From: Ramlibacter lithotrophicus | GTDB lineage: Bacteria; Pseudomonadota; Gammaproteobacteria; Burkholderiales; Burkholderiaceae_C | Direction: 5' to 3' | Length of the DNA: 64,000 bases | Assembly: GCF_012184415.1 (NCBI RefSeq) | Contig: NZ_VTOX01000001.1 | Location: forward strand, 1,116,001 to 1,180,000 | Part shown: positions 11,016 through 22,238 of the stretch, in pieces | How the letters are laid out: every line of letters starts with the position of its first letter | Numbering within the stretch: the first letter of the stretch is position 1 | Notes under the pieces: model-generated | What the model saw: only the letters and a program-made list of their open reading frames with translations | Databases searched by the model: none | What the model was told of the DNA's origin: nothing | Position numbers and translations under genes: made by a program

Positions 11016-11792
11016 ATGATCAGGTTCAAGAGCCTCGGCAGCGGCAGCACCGGCAATGCCACGGTGGTGCAGGCCAGCGGCGGCGGCCGCGCAACGCACC
11101 TGCTGATCGACTGCGGACTTGGCATCCGCCAGCTGGACAAGCGGCTCGCCATGGCCGGCATGCTCGCCGAGCAGATCGACGCGATCTTCATCACCCACGA
11201 GCATTCCGACCACGTCGGCTGCGCCCGCCAGTTGGCGCTGCGCGAGCGGATCCCGGTCTGGATGAGCCACGGCACCTGGTCGGCGATCGGCAAGCCGGAC
11301 CTCGAGGGCCTGCTGCGGATCGCCTGCGACGAGGTCGACATCGAGATCGGCGGGCTGCAGGTGCTGCCCTTCACCGTGCCGCACGATGCGCGCGAGCCGC
11401 TGCAGCTCACGTGCGGCGATGGCCAGCGGCGCCTGGGCGTGGCGACCGACATGGGCCATGCCAGCAGCCACGTCCTGGAACAACTGGCAGGCTGCGACAC
11501 CCTGCTCCTGGAGTGCAACCACGATCCCGAACTGCTCGCGGCCTCGGCCTATCCGCCCTTTCTCAAGCGCCGCGTGGCCGGCGCGTACGGGCACCTCGCC
11601 AACAGCGCTGCCGCGGCCATCGCCGCGGCCCTGCAGCCACGCGGCTTGAAGCAGGTGGTGGCCGCGCATCTGAGCGAGCAGAACAACCGTCCGGCGCTGG
11701 CGCGCGAGGCGCTGGCCGCCGCACTCGGTTGCGCGCCAGCCGACATCGGCGTGGCGGATGCGGGGACCGGCTGCGACTGGCTTACGGCCTGA
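11016..11792 (+). CDS. MBL-fold metallo-hydrolase (YycJ-like)
   Basis: The 258-residue protein opens with MIRFKSLGSGSTGNA, typical of the YycJ/WalJ-like branch of metallo-beta-lactamase-fold hydrolases, and has the metal motif THEHSDH with H61, H63, D65 and H66. Further ligands fit H-rich positions in VPHDAREP and TDMGHASSH. Family members are thought to be exonuclease-like or act in DNA repair and cell-wall signalling, but the substrate is uncertain. The ATG at 11016 is 46 bases after bamC, with which it is probably co-transcribed. A strong hairpin terminator follows at 11829. Confidence 0.88.
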   Translation: MIRFKSLGSGSTGNATVVQASGGGRATHLLIDCGLGIRQLDKRLAMAGMLAEQIDAIFITHEHSDHVGCARQLALRERIPVWMSHGTWSAIGKPDLEGLLRIACDEVDIEIGGLQVLPFTVPHDAREPLQLTCGDGQRRLGVATDMGHASSHVLEQLAGCDTLLLECNHDPELLAASAYPPFLKRRVAGAYGHLANSAAAAIAAALQPRGLKQVVAAHLSEQNNRPALAREALAAALGCAPADIGVADAGTGCDWLTA

Positions 11793-11828
11793 CTCACCCG
11801 CCGCGCGCCTTCGGGGTGCCACCAATGC

Positions 11829-11855
11829 AAAAAGCCGCCCGAGGGCGGCTTTTTC
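11829..11855. terminator. bidirectional rho-independent terminator
   Basis: A GC-rich stem (AAAGCCGCCC pairing with GGGCGGCTTT around a short GA loop) is flanked by A-runs on the left and T-runs on the right, so it can work on both strands. It sits between the convergent MBL hydrolase and Ala/Pro-rich lipoprotein genes. Confidence 0.9.
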
Positions 11856-11874
11856 TTCGAACCGGAAGAACCGA

Positions 11875-12123
11875 TTACTTGGTGCCGCTGGCGGCCGAGG
11901 CGGCCGGCGTGGCAGCGGCTGCAGCGGCTGCGGAAGCAGCAGCATCGGCAGCCGGGGCGGCGGCCGGAGCGCTGGCAGCGGCGTCGGCGGCCGGAGCGGC
12001 GGGGGCCGGAGCCGGAGCGGCGGCGGGAGCGGGAGCCGGAGCGGGCGCCGGCTCTTCCTTCTTGCCGCAGGCAGCCAGGGCAGCGGCGGCAATCAGGGTC
12101 GCCAGGACGAGCGATTTCTTCAT
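11875..12123 (-). CDS. small Ala/Pro-rich lipoprotein
   Basis: The 82-residue product has a lipoprotein signal (MKKSLVLATLIAAAALAAC) with the lipidated cysteine at C19, then KKEE and about 55 residues made almost only of Ala, Pro and Asp. This is low-complexity sequence, probably an extended tether. Similar proteins are often annotated hypothetical in Comamonadaceae. An AGAAGGA ribosome binding site precedes the ATG at 12123. The gene ends at a shared terminator, and a TATAAT -10 box with two palindromes lies upstream, so it looks like an independently regulated, possibly abundant transcript. Function unknown. Confidence 0.8.
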   Translation of the reverse strand: MKKSLVLATLIAAAALAACGKKEEPAPAPAPAPAAAPAPAPAAPAADAAASAPAAAPAADAAASAAAAAAATPAASAASGTK

Positions 12124-12232
12124 TTCAAGGTTCCTTCTCTGGGACGAAGCAATTTTCGGAAATTGTCAGTTCGGCGGAATGGCCGGTGTTGACCCGAACG
12201 CAGGCATTCGAGCTCCTGCCGTTCAGCACGGG

Positions 12233-12238
12233 ATTATA
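12233..12238 (-). promoter_or_regulatory. candidate -10 box (TATAAT) of the Ala/Pro-rich lipoprotein gene
   Basis: Read on the minus strand these bases are a perfect TATAAT about 110 bases before the lipoprotein ATG. No good -35 element is seen at the usual spacing, which fits an activator-dependent promoter; two palindromes lie just upstream. Confidence 0.5.
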
Positions 12239-12265
12239 GGTCCGAAAGGCCCAATACCCGGCAAA

Positions 12266-12289
12266 CCCTTAAGGGACTGCCCCTAGGGG
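12266..12289. promoter_or_regulatory. pair of 10-bp palindromes, candidate operator
   Basis: CCCTTAAGGG (12266-12275) and CCCCTAGGGG (12280-12289) are perfect palindromes whose centres are 14 bp apart. They lie about 45 and 59 bases upstream of the start site implied by the TATAAT at 12233-12238, where activators usually bind. The binding protein is unknown. Confidence 0.4.
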
Positions 12290-12296
12290 ATTCCAC

Positions 12297-12806
12297 TCAC
12301 AGTCCAAGAGTGTTGGATGGAAACGACGGCGAGCTCTGCCGCAGCCATTCCTGCAGGTCCTCGCGCAGCATCAGGCGGCGTTCCGGCTCGCCGCCGCAGT
12401 AGCCGTTGCAGCGGTCGAGGTCCAGCCGTTGCATGACCCAGCCGGGACTCCAGATGGCACTGGGCAACTCCAGCGGATCGGCGGCGCGGCAGGCCCTGGC
12501 ATCGATGATGTGCGCCCAGGTGCCGCGCCAGCCGACGAAGCGGGCGTGCCGGCGCACCACCTCGTCCCAGCGGCGCGCCAGCAGGATGCAGTGCCGGCCG
12601 CTCGTCGACCACGCGTGCAGCGACTCGGCGACGGCCCGCTCGCCCAGCGGCCAGTCGGCGAAGTCGGGGTCGCTGAGGATGATTTCGCGCCAGCCTTCGC
12701 GGGCGGCGGCGGCCAGCGCATCGCGCACCAGTTGCTGGAAGGCGATGCGCCCCTCGAAGCGGCCGGACGGCAGCGGCTCGGGCGGAATGGCGTCGGGCGC
12801 GGTCAT
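12297..12806 (-). CDS. conserved hypothetical protein coupled to the ribosomal oxygenase gene
   Basis: The 169-residue product is not recognised by function. It has a central block with GWREIILSDPDFADWPLGER (residues about 36-55), HCILLARRWDEVVRRH and the segment DRCNGYCGG with two cysteines near the C-terminus; there is no signal peptide or membrane segment. The acid/aromatic pattern is reminiscent of phospholipase D-like or nuclease-associated folds, but no catalytic motif is visible. Its ATG overlaps the stop of the cupin oxygenase gene (ATGA, 12803-12806), so the two are translationally coupled and may work together. Confidence 0.75.
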   Translation of the reverse strand: MTAPDAIPPEPLPSGRFEGRIAFQQLVRDALAAAAREGWREIILSDPDFADWPLGERAVAESLHAWSTSGRHCILLARRWDEVVRRHARFVGWRGTWAHIIDARACRAADPLELPSAIWSPGWVMQRLDLDRCNGYCGGEPERRLMLREDLQEWLRQSSPSFPSNTLGL

Positions 12807-13936
12807 GGCGTTGCTTCCTCCAGCGGCTGCAGCCAGCCGGCTTCCTGCCAGGCCGCGAGCAATGCGCGCGCCGCGGCGCTCGCGCGCGCCACTTGCGCGG
12901 CCTGCAGCCGGCGGCCGTCGGCCAGGGCGCGCATCAGCGCCGCATCGCGGCCGCTGGCGCGGTAGCTCTCGCCGTTGATGAAGACGTGCGAGCGGTCGTA
13001 CATCATCCGCGTGCGGCGATCGAGGACGACGCCCGCGTCCAGGTCGGCGGGGGCCGCGCCCTCGAACCACACCGTCGGCTTGGGCTCGCTCAGCGCCTCG
13101 CCCAACGCGCGCTCGACCGCACCGGGATCCTTCAGGGCTGCGGCGAGCGCCGCCTGCGCGAACGCCTGCAGCGCTTGGGGAATGGCCCCGGGCGCGGCGG
13201 TGGCGGCTTGCGCCGGGTCGCGGTAGATCCGCTCGCCGGCCGCCTCGGCCGCATCCTCGGACAGCCGCTGCAGCAGGTCGCGTGCGAGTTCGGCGCCCGC
13301 CGGCGAGCGGAAGCCGATCGAGTAGGTCTGGCACTCGCCCTCGGCGATGCCGTCATGCGCATAGCGCGGGGGCAGGTACAGCAGGTCGCCGGGCTCCAGG
13401 ACGTATTCGGCCTCCGGCTCGAAGCTGGCGAGGATCTTCAGCGGCACGCCAGGCACGAGGCGGAGGTCGTCCTGCCGGCCGATGCGCCAGCGCCGCCGTC
13501 CCTGCGCCTGCAGCAGGAACACGTCGTAGCTGTCGAAATGCGGGCCGACACCGCCGCCGTCGGCCGCATAACTGATCATGAGGTCGTCAAGCCGTGCCTG
13601 CGGCACGAAGCGGAACCGCGACAGCAGTTCGTGCGCCGCTTCGTGGTGCAGGTCGACGCCTTGCACCAGCAGCGTCCAGTCGGGCCGCGCCAGGGGCGGC
13701 AAGGCGCGCCGGGCGAACGGCCCGCGCCGGAACTGCCATTGGCCGCCCGAGCGCGCCACCAGCCGCGACTCGACCTCCTCGCGCGCCGCGAGCGCGAACA
13801 GTTCGGCGCGCGAGAGCAGCGGCTCGAAGCCCGGCAGCGCGCCGCGCACCAGCAGCGGCTTCTTCTGCCAGTGCCGCTTCATGAACTGGGCCGGGGTGAG
13901 CCCCCCGAGCAAGGGCGTGGGTCGTGTGACGTCCAT
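12803..13936 (-). CDS. roxA: JmjC/cupin ribosomal protein oxygenase (YcfD/RoxA-like)
   Basis: The 377-residue protein is a 2-oxoglutarate/Fe(II)-dependent oxygenase of the YcfD type; the E. coli member hydroxylates an arginine of ribosomal protein uL16. The iron-binding triad is visible as H133 and D135 in PHFDSYDVF and H194 in RYAHDG, within a double-stranded beta-helix core of about 100-215. The N-terminal FMKRHWQKKPLLVRGA (18-33) is the usual family opening, and a winged-helix-like C-terminal region follows. The product substrate in this organism is inferred from family knowledge. It is divergent from the FKBP gene, with only 22 bases between the starts. Confidence 0.88.
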   Translation of the reverse strand: MDVTRPTPLLGGLTPAQFMKRHWQKKPLLVRGALPGFEPLLSRAELFALAAREEVESRLVARSGGQWQFRRGPFARRALPPLARPDWTLLVQGVDLHHEAAHELLSRFRFVPQARLDDLMISYAADGGGVGPHFDSYDVFLLQAQGRRRWRIGRQDDLRLVPGVPLKILASFEPEAEYVLEPGDLLYLPPRYAHDGIAEGECQTYSIGFRSPAGAELARDLLQRLSEDAAEAAGERIYRDPAQAATAAPGAIPQALQAFAQAALAAALKDPGAVERALGEALSEPKPTVWFEGAAPADLDAGVVLDRRTRMMYDRSHVFINGESYRASGRDAALMRALADGRRLQAAQVARASAAARALLAAWQEAGWLQPLEEATP

Positions 13937-13958
13937 CGTGAACTGCGAGAATCATGGC

Positions 13959-14477
13959 ATGGAAATCACACCGCAATGCGTCGTCGCGCTGACGTGGACC
14001 CTCGAGGACACGCTCGGCGAAGTGCTGGACGAACTGGCCGAGCCGGTGGAGTTCCTCGTCGGCGGGGACGACCTGCTCGCCCGCATCGAGGAAGCGCTGC
14101 AGGGCCACGGGGCCGGCGACCGCCTGGACCTGCACCTGGAGCCGGAGGAAGCCTTCGGCGACTACGACGAGGAACTGGTGTTCCTCGAGCCGCGCAGCCT
14201 GTTCCCGCAGGAGCTGGAAGAAGGCATGACCTTCGAGGGACTGCCCGCCGGCGCGAACGAACAGGCCCCGAAGGACCTGCTCTACACCGTGACCGAGATC
14301 TATCCCGAGCACGTCGTCGTGGACGGCAACCACCCGCTGGCCGGCATCGCGCTGCGCCTGCACCTGAAGGTGGAGCGCGTGCGCGAAGCGACCGAGGAGG
14401 AAGTCGGCCGGGGCTCGGCTGGCACCGGCTTCTTCAAGGTGCAGACCGGCGCGCCGGACGGCGGCCTGCTGCACTAG
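13959..14477 (+). CDS. FKBP-type peptidyl-prolyl isomerase (SlyD-like)
   Basis: The 172-residue protein has the SlyD-type layout: a split FKBP domain (EPVEFLVGGDDLLARIEEAL, then VDGNHPLAGIALRLHLKV near 120-137) with an insert-in-flap chaperone domain between. SlyD-like proteins catalyse proline isomerisation and hold unfolded chains in the cytoplasm. The His/Cys-rich metal-binding tail of E. coli SlyD is absent; the C-terminus ends GAPDGGLLH. The ATG at 13959 gives the expected short N-terminus; the open frame upstream belongs to the antisense of roxA. Confidence 0.9.
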   Translation: MEITPQCVVALTWTLEDTLGEVLDELAEPVEFLVGGDDLLARIEEALQGHGAGDRLDLHLEPEEAFGDYDEELVFLEPRSLFPQELEEGMTFEGLPAGANEQAPKDLLYTVTEIYPEHVVVDGNHPLAGIALRLHLKVERVREATEEEVGRGSAGTGFFKVQTGAPDGGLLH

Positions 14478-14498
14478 CAGGCCGCCCGCTTGCGCCCG

Positions 14499-15014
14499 TC
14501 AGGCGTGGTAGATCACGCCGTTTTCGATGCGCACCCGGTCACCCGGGCGCAGGTTGCCAGTGGCGGCCACATCGTAGGTGCGCACATAGCCCTGGTCCGT
14601 CTGGACTTCGATGCGGTACACCGGGTTGGTGCTCGCCACCGTGCCGCCGGGCGCCGTGTTCTGGGCGATGCGGTTGCCGGCGATGCCGCCGCCGATCGCG
14701 CCGAGCACCGTGGCGGCCGAGCGGCCCGAACCGCCGCCGATCTGGTTGCCCAGCAGGCCGCCGACGATGGCGCCGATGGCCGTGCCGGCGAGGTTGCGGC
14801 CCTGGTTGGACGAAGCGATCGGCTGCCCGCTGACCAGCGACACGTTGGTCACGCGGCCGTATTCGACGGCGGCGACCGGCGCGCTGCTGTACGTGCCGGA
14901 CGGATACGTCACGGGCGCGGGCTGGCCATACAGGTCGGTCGTGCTGCAGCCGGCCATGGCCAGGGCCAGGGTGGCGGCTCCGGCGATCGGAAGCAATCTG
15001 GATTTCGTGTTCAT
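14499..15014 (-). CDS. glycine-zipper outer membrane lipoprotein (SlyB/17-kDa antigen type)
   Basis: The 171-residue protein starts with a lipoprotein signal, lipobox LAMAGC with the cysteine at about C23, followed by a glycine-zipper region (GTAIGAIVGGLLGNQIGG and GAIGGGIAGNRIA, about 78-112) typical of the Rickettsia 17-kDa antigen/SlyB family. A C-terminal SH3-like part reads YRIEVQTDQGYVRTYDV. Such proteins sit in the outer membrane and stabilise the envelope under stress. The ATG at 15014 follows an AAGGAGA ribosome binding site; the 25 extra upstream codons of the open frame lack a signal sequence. Confidence 0.9.
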   Translation of the reverse strand: MNTKSRLLPIAGAATLALAMAGCSTTDLYGQPAPVTYPSGTYSSAPVAAVEYGRVTNVSLVSGQPIASSNQGRNLAGTAIGAIVGGLLGNQIGGGSGRSAATVLGAIGGGIAGNRIAQNTAPGGTVASTNPVYRIEVQTDQGYVRTYDVAATGNLRPGDRVRIENGVIYHA

Positions 15015-15146
15015 GGTGGCTCTCCTTGTGATCAAGCTGGCGAACACCACGATTAAAGAGTCCTGCCGCTCCATCTGGGCCGCAGGCATTGCCGCAGATT
15101 GCTGTAGGACCGGGCCGGGGCTGGCGCCCCGTCTGATGCGGACGAG

Positions 15147-15593
15147 CTAGTGCTTGCCGGTCGAGCCGTAGCCACCCGCGCCGCGTTCGGTCGCGGGGAA
15201 CTCGTCCACGACATTGAACTGGGCCTGGACCACGGGAACGATCACGAGTTGCGCCAGCCGCTCCATCGGCTGCAGCGTGAAGGCCGTGTCGCTGCGGTTC
15301 CACGCGCTCACCATGAGCTGGCCCTGGTAGTCGCTGTCGATGAGCCCGACCAGGTTGCCCAGGACGATGCCATGCTTGTGGCCCAGGCCGGAGCGCGGCA
15401 GGATCATCGCGGCGAAGCCGGGATCCTTGAGCCAGATCGCGATCCCGGTCGGCACCAGCCGCCAGGCGTTCGGCTCCAGCGTGAGCGGGCCTTCCAGGCA
15501 GGCCCGCAGGTCGAGGCCGGCGCTGCCCGGCGTGGCGTAGCCGGGAAGCTGGTCCGCCATCCGCGGATCGAGGATCTTGACGTCGATTTTCAT
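15147..15593 (-). CDS. dut: dUTP diphosphatase
   Basis: The enzyme converts dUTP to dUMP and diphosphate, keeping uracil out of DNA and feeding thymidylate synthesis. All five trimeric dUTPase motifs are visible in 148 residues: [27 protein letters not shown] (with the catalytic Asp), QLVIVPV and the C-terminal [12 protein letters not shown] that closes over the active site. The ATG at 15593 gives the standard start [12 protein letters not shown]. It lies 20 bases after the coaBC stop on the same strand, a common pairing in proteobacteria. Confidence 0.96.
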   Translation of the reverse strand: MKIDVKILDPRMADQLPGYATPGSAGLDLRACLEGPLTLEPNAWRLVPTGIAIWLKDPGFAAMILPRSGLGHKHGIVLGNLVGLIDSDYQGQLMVSAWNRSDTAFTLQPMERLAQLVIVPVVQAQFNVVDEFPATERGAGGYGSTGKH

Positions 15594-15613
15594 TGGAGCG
15601 TGGGGGAAAAGGC

Positions 15614-16828
15614 TCAGCCGGCGATGCGCCGCGCGATTTCGGCGACGAGCTGGCGCGCCAGGACCGTCTTGGAGGCGCGCGGCAGTTCGCGCACGCCTTG
15701 CGCGTCGACCAGCAGCATCTGGTTGTCGTCGAGGCCGAAGGTCAGCGGGCCGATGTTGCCGACGATGAGCGGAATGCCCTTGCGCACGAGCTTGGCCCGT
15801 GCATGGGCGGCCAGGTCGTGGGTTTCGGCCGCGAAGCCGACGCAGAACAGCGCCCCGCTCCTGGCCCGCGCGCCCTGCGCCACCGTCTGCAGGATGTCGG
15901 GGTTCTCCGTGAAGGCGACGACCGGGGCGGCGCCCGAGGCGGGCTTCTTGATCTTCTGCTCGCTCTGGGCAGCGGGCCGCCAGTCCGCCACGGCCGCGGT
16001 GGCGACGAAGACGTCGGCGCGCGGCTCCTCGCCCAGCGTGGCCTGCAGCATCTCGCGGGCCGACTTCACGTCGATGCGGGTGACGCCACGCGGCGTCGGC
16101 AGGTGCACGGGACCGGCGACCAGCGTGACGTCGGCGCCGGCCTCGCGCGCCGCGCGCGCGAGCGCGAACCCCATCTTGCCGGAGGAGTGGTTGGTGATGC
16201 CGCGGATCGGATCGAGCGCCTCGAACGTGGGGCCGGCGGTCACCAGCACGCGCTTGCCCGCCAGCAGCTTGGGCTGGAAGAAGGCGACCACGTCCTCCAG
16301 GATCTGCTCGGGCTCCAGCATGCGGCCGTCGCCCGTCTCGCCGCAGGCCTGGAAGCCGCTGCCCACGCCCAGGATGTGCGCTCCGTCGGCCGCGAGCTGG
16401 GTCATGTTGCGCTGGGTCGCGGGGTGCGCCCACATCTCGCGGTTCATCGCCGGCGCGAGCAGCAGCGGCACCTGCGCCAGCGGCCGCGCCAGGCACATCA
16501 GGCTCAGGAGATCGTCGGCCCGGCCGTGCAACAGCCTGGCCATGAAGTCGGCGCTGCATGGGGCGACCAGGATCGCATCGGCTTCCCGCGACAGGTTGAT
16601 GTGCGGCATGTTGTTGGGCTCGCGGCGGTCCCACTGCGAGGTGTAGACGGGCCGGTTCGACAGCGCCTGCATCGTGACGGGGGTGATGAACTGCTCGGCC
16701 GCCTCGGTCATCACCACCTGCACGGTCGCGCCGGCCTTGACCAGGGTGCGGCACAGCTCCGCGGCCTTGTAGCAGGCGATGCCGCCGGAGAGGCCCAGGA
16801 CGATGTGTTTGCCGGCGAGCTCGGTCAT
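15614..16828 (-). CDS. coaBC: bifunctional phosphopantothenoylcysteine decarboxylase/synthetase
   Basis: CoaBC makes 4'-phosphopantetheine, a coenzyme A precursor, in two steps: ligation of cysteine (CoaB) and flavin-dependent decarboxylation (CoaC). The 404-residue protein opens with the flavoprotein motif [20 protein letters not shown], shows the active-site His in PHINLS, the PAMN motif and the cysteine in APCSADFMA, and then the CoaB half beginning [16 protein letters not shown] with [10 protein letters not shown]. The ATG at 16828 fits the family; upstream is the G- and C-rich divergent region shared with pyrG. dut follows directly. Confidence 0.96.
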   Translation of the reverse strand: MTELAGKHIVLGLSGGIACYKAAELCRTLVKAGATVQVVMTEAAEQFITPVTMQALSNRPVYTSQWDRREPNNMPHINLSREADAILVAPCSADFMARLLHGRADDLLSLMCLARPLAQVPLLLAPAMNREMWAHPATQRNMTQLAADGAHILGVGSGFQACGETGDGRMLEPEQILEDVVAFFQPKLLAGKRVLVTAGPTFEALDPIRGITNHSSGKMGFALARAAREAGADVTLVAGPVHLPTPRGVTRIDVKSAREMLQATLGEEPRADVFVATAAVADWRPAAQSEQKIKKPASGAAPVVAFTENPDILQTVAQGARARSGALFCVGFAAETHDLAAHARAKLVRKGIPLIVGNIGPLTFGLDDNQMLLVDAQGVRELPRASKTVLARQLVAEIARRIAG

Positions 16829-16841
16829 GGCGGAAGTGTAA

Positions 16842-16863
16842 GGGGCCGGGGACGGGGGACCGG
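16842..16863 (+). repeat. G-run cluster with G-quadruplex potential
   Basis: Four runs of three to five G separated by two or three bases lie just upstream of the coaBC start, in the shared coaBC/pyrG upstream region. The pattern fits an intramolecular G-quadruplex on the plus strand. Confidence 0.5.
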
Positions 16864-16885
16864 GAAGCAACCGGACCTCTCTCAT

Positions 16886-18756
<1,871 letters not shown>

Positions 18757-18760
<4 letters not shown>

Positions 18761-19614
18761 AACTGTGCAACTTCGACGTGGGCCTGGACCGGCCCTTCTT
18801 CCTGATCGCCGGTCCCTGCGTCGTCGAGTCGGAGCAGTTGCAGCTCGACGTCGCCGGGCAGTTGAAGGAAATCACCGGCAGCCTGGGCATCCCCTTCATC
18901 TTCAAGAGCAGCTACGACAAGGCCAACCGCTCGTCGGGCACCAGCTTTCGCGGCCCGGGCATGGCGCGCGGCCTGGAGATCCTGGGCAAGGTGAAGAAGG
19001 AACTGGGCGTGCCCGTCATCACGGACGTGCACACCGAGGCCGAGATCCCCGAGGTGGCGAAGGTGGTGGACGTGCTGCAGACGCCGGCCTTCCTGTGCCG
19101 CCAGACCGATTTCATCCGCGCCGTCGCGCAGTCGGGGCTGCCGGTCAACATCAAGAAGGGCCAGTTCCTCGCGCCGCACGACATGAAGAACGTGATCGAC
19201 AAGGCCCGCGCGGCAGCGCGCGAGAACGGCCTGTCCGAGGACCGCTTCATGGCCTGCGAGCGCGGCGCGAGCTTCGGCTACAACAACCTGGTCTCCGACA
19301 TGCGGTCGCTCGCGATCATGCGCGAGACCGGCGCGCCCGTGGTGTTCGACGCCACGCACTCCGTCCAGCTGCCGGGCGGCCAGGGCACCAGTTCGGGCGG
19401 GCAGCGCGAGATGGTGCCGGTGCTGGCGCGCGCGGCGGTGGCCGTCGGCGTGGCGGGCCTGTTCATGGAGACGCACCCGGACCCGGCCAAGGCGCTGTCG
19501 GACGGCCCGAACGCCGTGCCGCTCAAGCACATGCGGGCGCTGCTGGAAACGCTGGTCGCGCTCGACGCCGTGACCAAGAAGAACGGATTTCTGGAAAACA
19601 ACTTCGAGGCCTGA
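18757..19614 (+). CDS. kdsA: 3-deoxy-8-phosphooctulonate synthase
   Basis: KdsA condenses phosphoenolpyruvate and arabinose 5-phosphate to KDO 8-phosphate for lipopolysaccharide. The 285-residue length is normal. The PEP-binding opening [33 protein letters not shown], and the conserved [12 protein letters not shown] and [13 protein letters not shown] stretches are all present. The family splits into metal-dependent and independent forms; the residue after [13 protein letters not shown] is consistent with the Asn (metal-independent) type, though I did not align it. It starts inside the ATGA overlap with the micro-ORF and is followed by a DUF1330 gene three bases later. Confidence 0.96.
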
Positions 19615-19617
19615 GAC

Positions 19618-19911
19618 ATGCCCAGTGCTTACGTGATCGCCACCGTGGACGTCACCGACCCGGTGCAGTACGAGGAATACAAGAAGCTCTCCACCATCGC
19701 CATGAAGGCGGGCGGCGCCGAGGTGTGCATCCGCGGCGGCAAGGTGGAGGTGCTGGAAGGCGACTGGAACCCGGCGCGGTTCGTGATGCTGAAGTTCCCG
19801 TCGGTGGAAGCGGCCCACAAGTTCTACGACTCGCCGGAGTACCAGGCCGCGAAGAAGGCGCGCGAAGGCGCCGCCGACATGCGGATGCTGATCGTGGAGG
19901 GGGCGGCCTGA
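19618..19911 (+). CDS. DUF1330 family protein
   Basis: The 97-residue protein is a ferredoxin-like-fold DUF1330 member, with the typical opening AYVIATVDVTDPVQYEEYKK, the GGKVEVLEGDWNPARFVMLKFPS centre and FYDSPEYQAAKKAREGAA near the end. The family is widespread and its biochemical role is not established. It is coded three bases after kdsA and before eno, a fixed position in many Burkholderiales genomes, so co-transcription is likely. Confidence 0.9.
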   Translation: MPSAYVIATVDVTDPVQYEEYKKLSTIAMKAGGAEVCIRGGKVEVLEGDWNPARFVMLKFPSVEAAHKFYDSPEYQAAKKAREGAADMRMLIVEGAA

Positions 19912-19934
19912 CGGCCTCCCCTTCGGGGCCCATG

Positions 19935-19974
19935 TGCCCACCCCTCCCCAACCCCTCCCCTCGAGGGGAGGGGC
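19935..19974. repeat. C/G-rich palindromic repeat element between DUF1330 and eno
   Basis: The stretch contains a perfect 22-bp palindrome (19952-19973: CCCCTCCCCTC and its complement) next to CCCACCCCTCCCCAA. The minus strand of this element resembles the two G-rich repeats inside mutL at 48021-48093. It fits a dispersed palindromic element that could form a strong RNA hairpin between kdsA/DUF1330 and eno. Confidence 0.7.
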
Positions 19975-19988
19975 TCAAGACAGAGTAG

Positions 19989-21299
<1,311 letters not shown>

Positions 21300-21303
21300 C
21301 AGC

Positions 21304-21606
21304 TTGGCCAAACGGCTCGTTCCCCTGCTGCTGGTCGGGCTGCTGCTGCTGGTCCACGCGCAGCTGTGGTTCGGGCGCGGCAGCCTCGGCAAGGTGGCGG
21401 GCCTGCAGCGGGAACTGGAGGCGCAGAATGCGGCCAACGTCCAGGCGCAGCAGGCCAACGAGCGGCTCGCCTCCGAGGTGCGCGACCTGAAGGAAGGCCA
21501 GGAGATGATCGAGGAGCGCGCCCGCGCCGAGCTCGGCATGGTCAAGCCCAACGAGATCTACGTCCAGATCGCCAGGCCCGCCCCGGCTTCCGCCCCCAAG
21601 CCGTGA
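21304..21606 (+). CDS. ftsB: cell division protein FtsB
   Basis: FtsB is a bitopic inner membrane protein that joins FtsL and FtsQ in the divisome. The 100-residue product has a single membrane helix (about 5-22, LVPLLLVGLLLLVHAQL) followed by a coiled-coil region (about 28-70, QRELEAQNAANVQAQQANERLASEVRDLKEG) and the conserved ERARAELGMVKPNEIYVQ. It starts with a TTG at 21304, four bases after the eno stop; no strong ribosome binding site is visible, so coupling to eno is likely. The Ala/Pro tail is not conserved. Confidence 0.93.
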   Translation: MAKRLVPLLLVGLLLLVHAQLWFGRGSLGKVAGLQRELEAQNAANVQAQQANERLASEVRDLKEGQEMIEERARAELGMVKPNEIYVQIARPAPASAPKP

Positions 21607-22232
21607 GGATCGCGCTCCTCGGCGCGGAGAGCACCGGCAAGACGACGCTCGCCACCCAGCTCGCAACCGCCCTGCGGCGCGACGGGCACCCGGCGGCGGT
21701 CGTGCCCGAGGTCCTGCGGGAGTGGTGCGAACGCGAGCGGCGCACGCCGCGACCCGAAGAACACTGGCCGATTGCGCGCGAGCAGGAGCGGCGCGTTGAA
21801 GCCGCTGCCGCGACGGCGCAGGTCGCGATTGCCGACACCACCGCCCTCATGGTCGCGGTCTGGGGCGGGCTGCTGTTCGACGACGATCCGCTGCTGCGCT
21901 TCGCGCTGGAGCGCCAGCGCGGCTACGACCTGACGCTGGTCATGGGACTGGACCTGCCGTGGGTGGCCGACGGCCTGCAGCGCGACGCGTCGGCTTCGCG
22001 CGAGCACACGGACCGGCTCGTGCGCGAGCTGCTCGCGCGCGCCGGCGTCGCGTACCGGGTGGTGTACGGCACCGGCGAGGACCGGCTGCGCAACGCGCTG
22101 GCGGCGCTGCCCCCTGGCCTGGCGCAGCGCCCTGCGCCGCCGGCGGGCGCCGCGCGCTGGCAGTGGCAATGCGGCAAGTGCAGCGACCCGGACTGCGAAC
22201 ACCGGCTGTTCACTTCGCTGGCGAGGCGTTGA
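21603..22232 (+). CDS. P-loop ATPase/kinase (NadR-type, AAA_28) with C-terminal Cys motif
   Basis: The 209-residue protein has a Walker A motif ALLGAESTGKTT near residues 4-15 and aligns in outline with the kinase half of NadR (ribosylnicotinamide kinase) and related AAA_28 proteins: EVLREWCERERRTP, ADTTALMVAVW and DLPWVADGLQRD. A nucleoside or nicotinamide-riboside substrate is possible but unproven. It starts with GTG at 21603 overlapping the ftsB stop (GTGA). The C-terminus CGKCSDPDCEHRLF contains three cysteines and a histidine, which could bind zinc; this tail is unusual for NadR-like kinases. Confidence 0.8.
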   Translation: MRIALLGAESTGKTTLATQLATALRRDGHPAAVVPEVLREWCERERRTPRPEEHWPIAREQERRVEAAAATAQVAIADTTALMVAVWGGLLFDDDPLLRFALERQRGYDLTLVMGLDLPWVADGLQRDASASREHTDRLVRELLARAGVAYRVVYGTGEDRLRNALAALPPGLAQRPAPPAGAARWQWQCGKCSDPDCEHRLFTSLARR

Positions 22233-22238
22233 CCTCGA

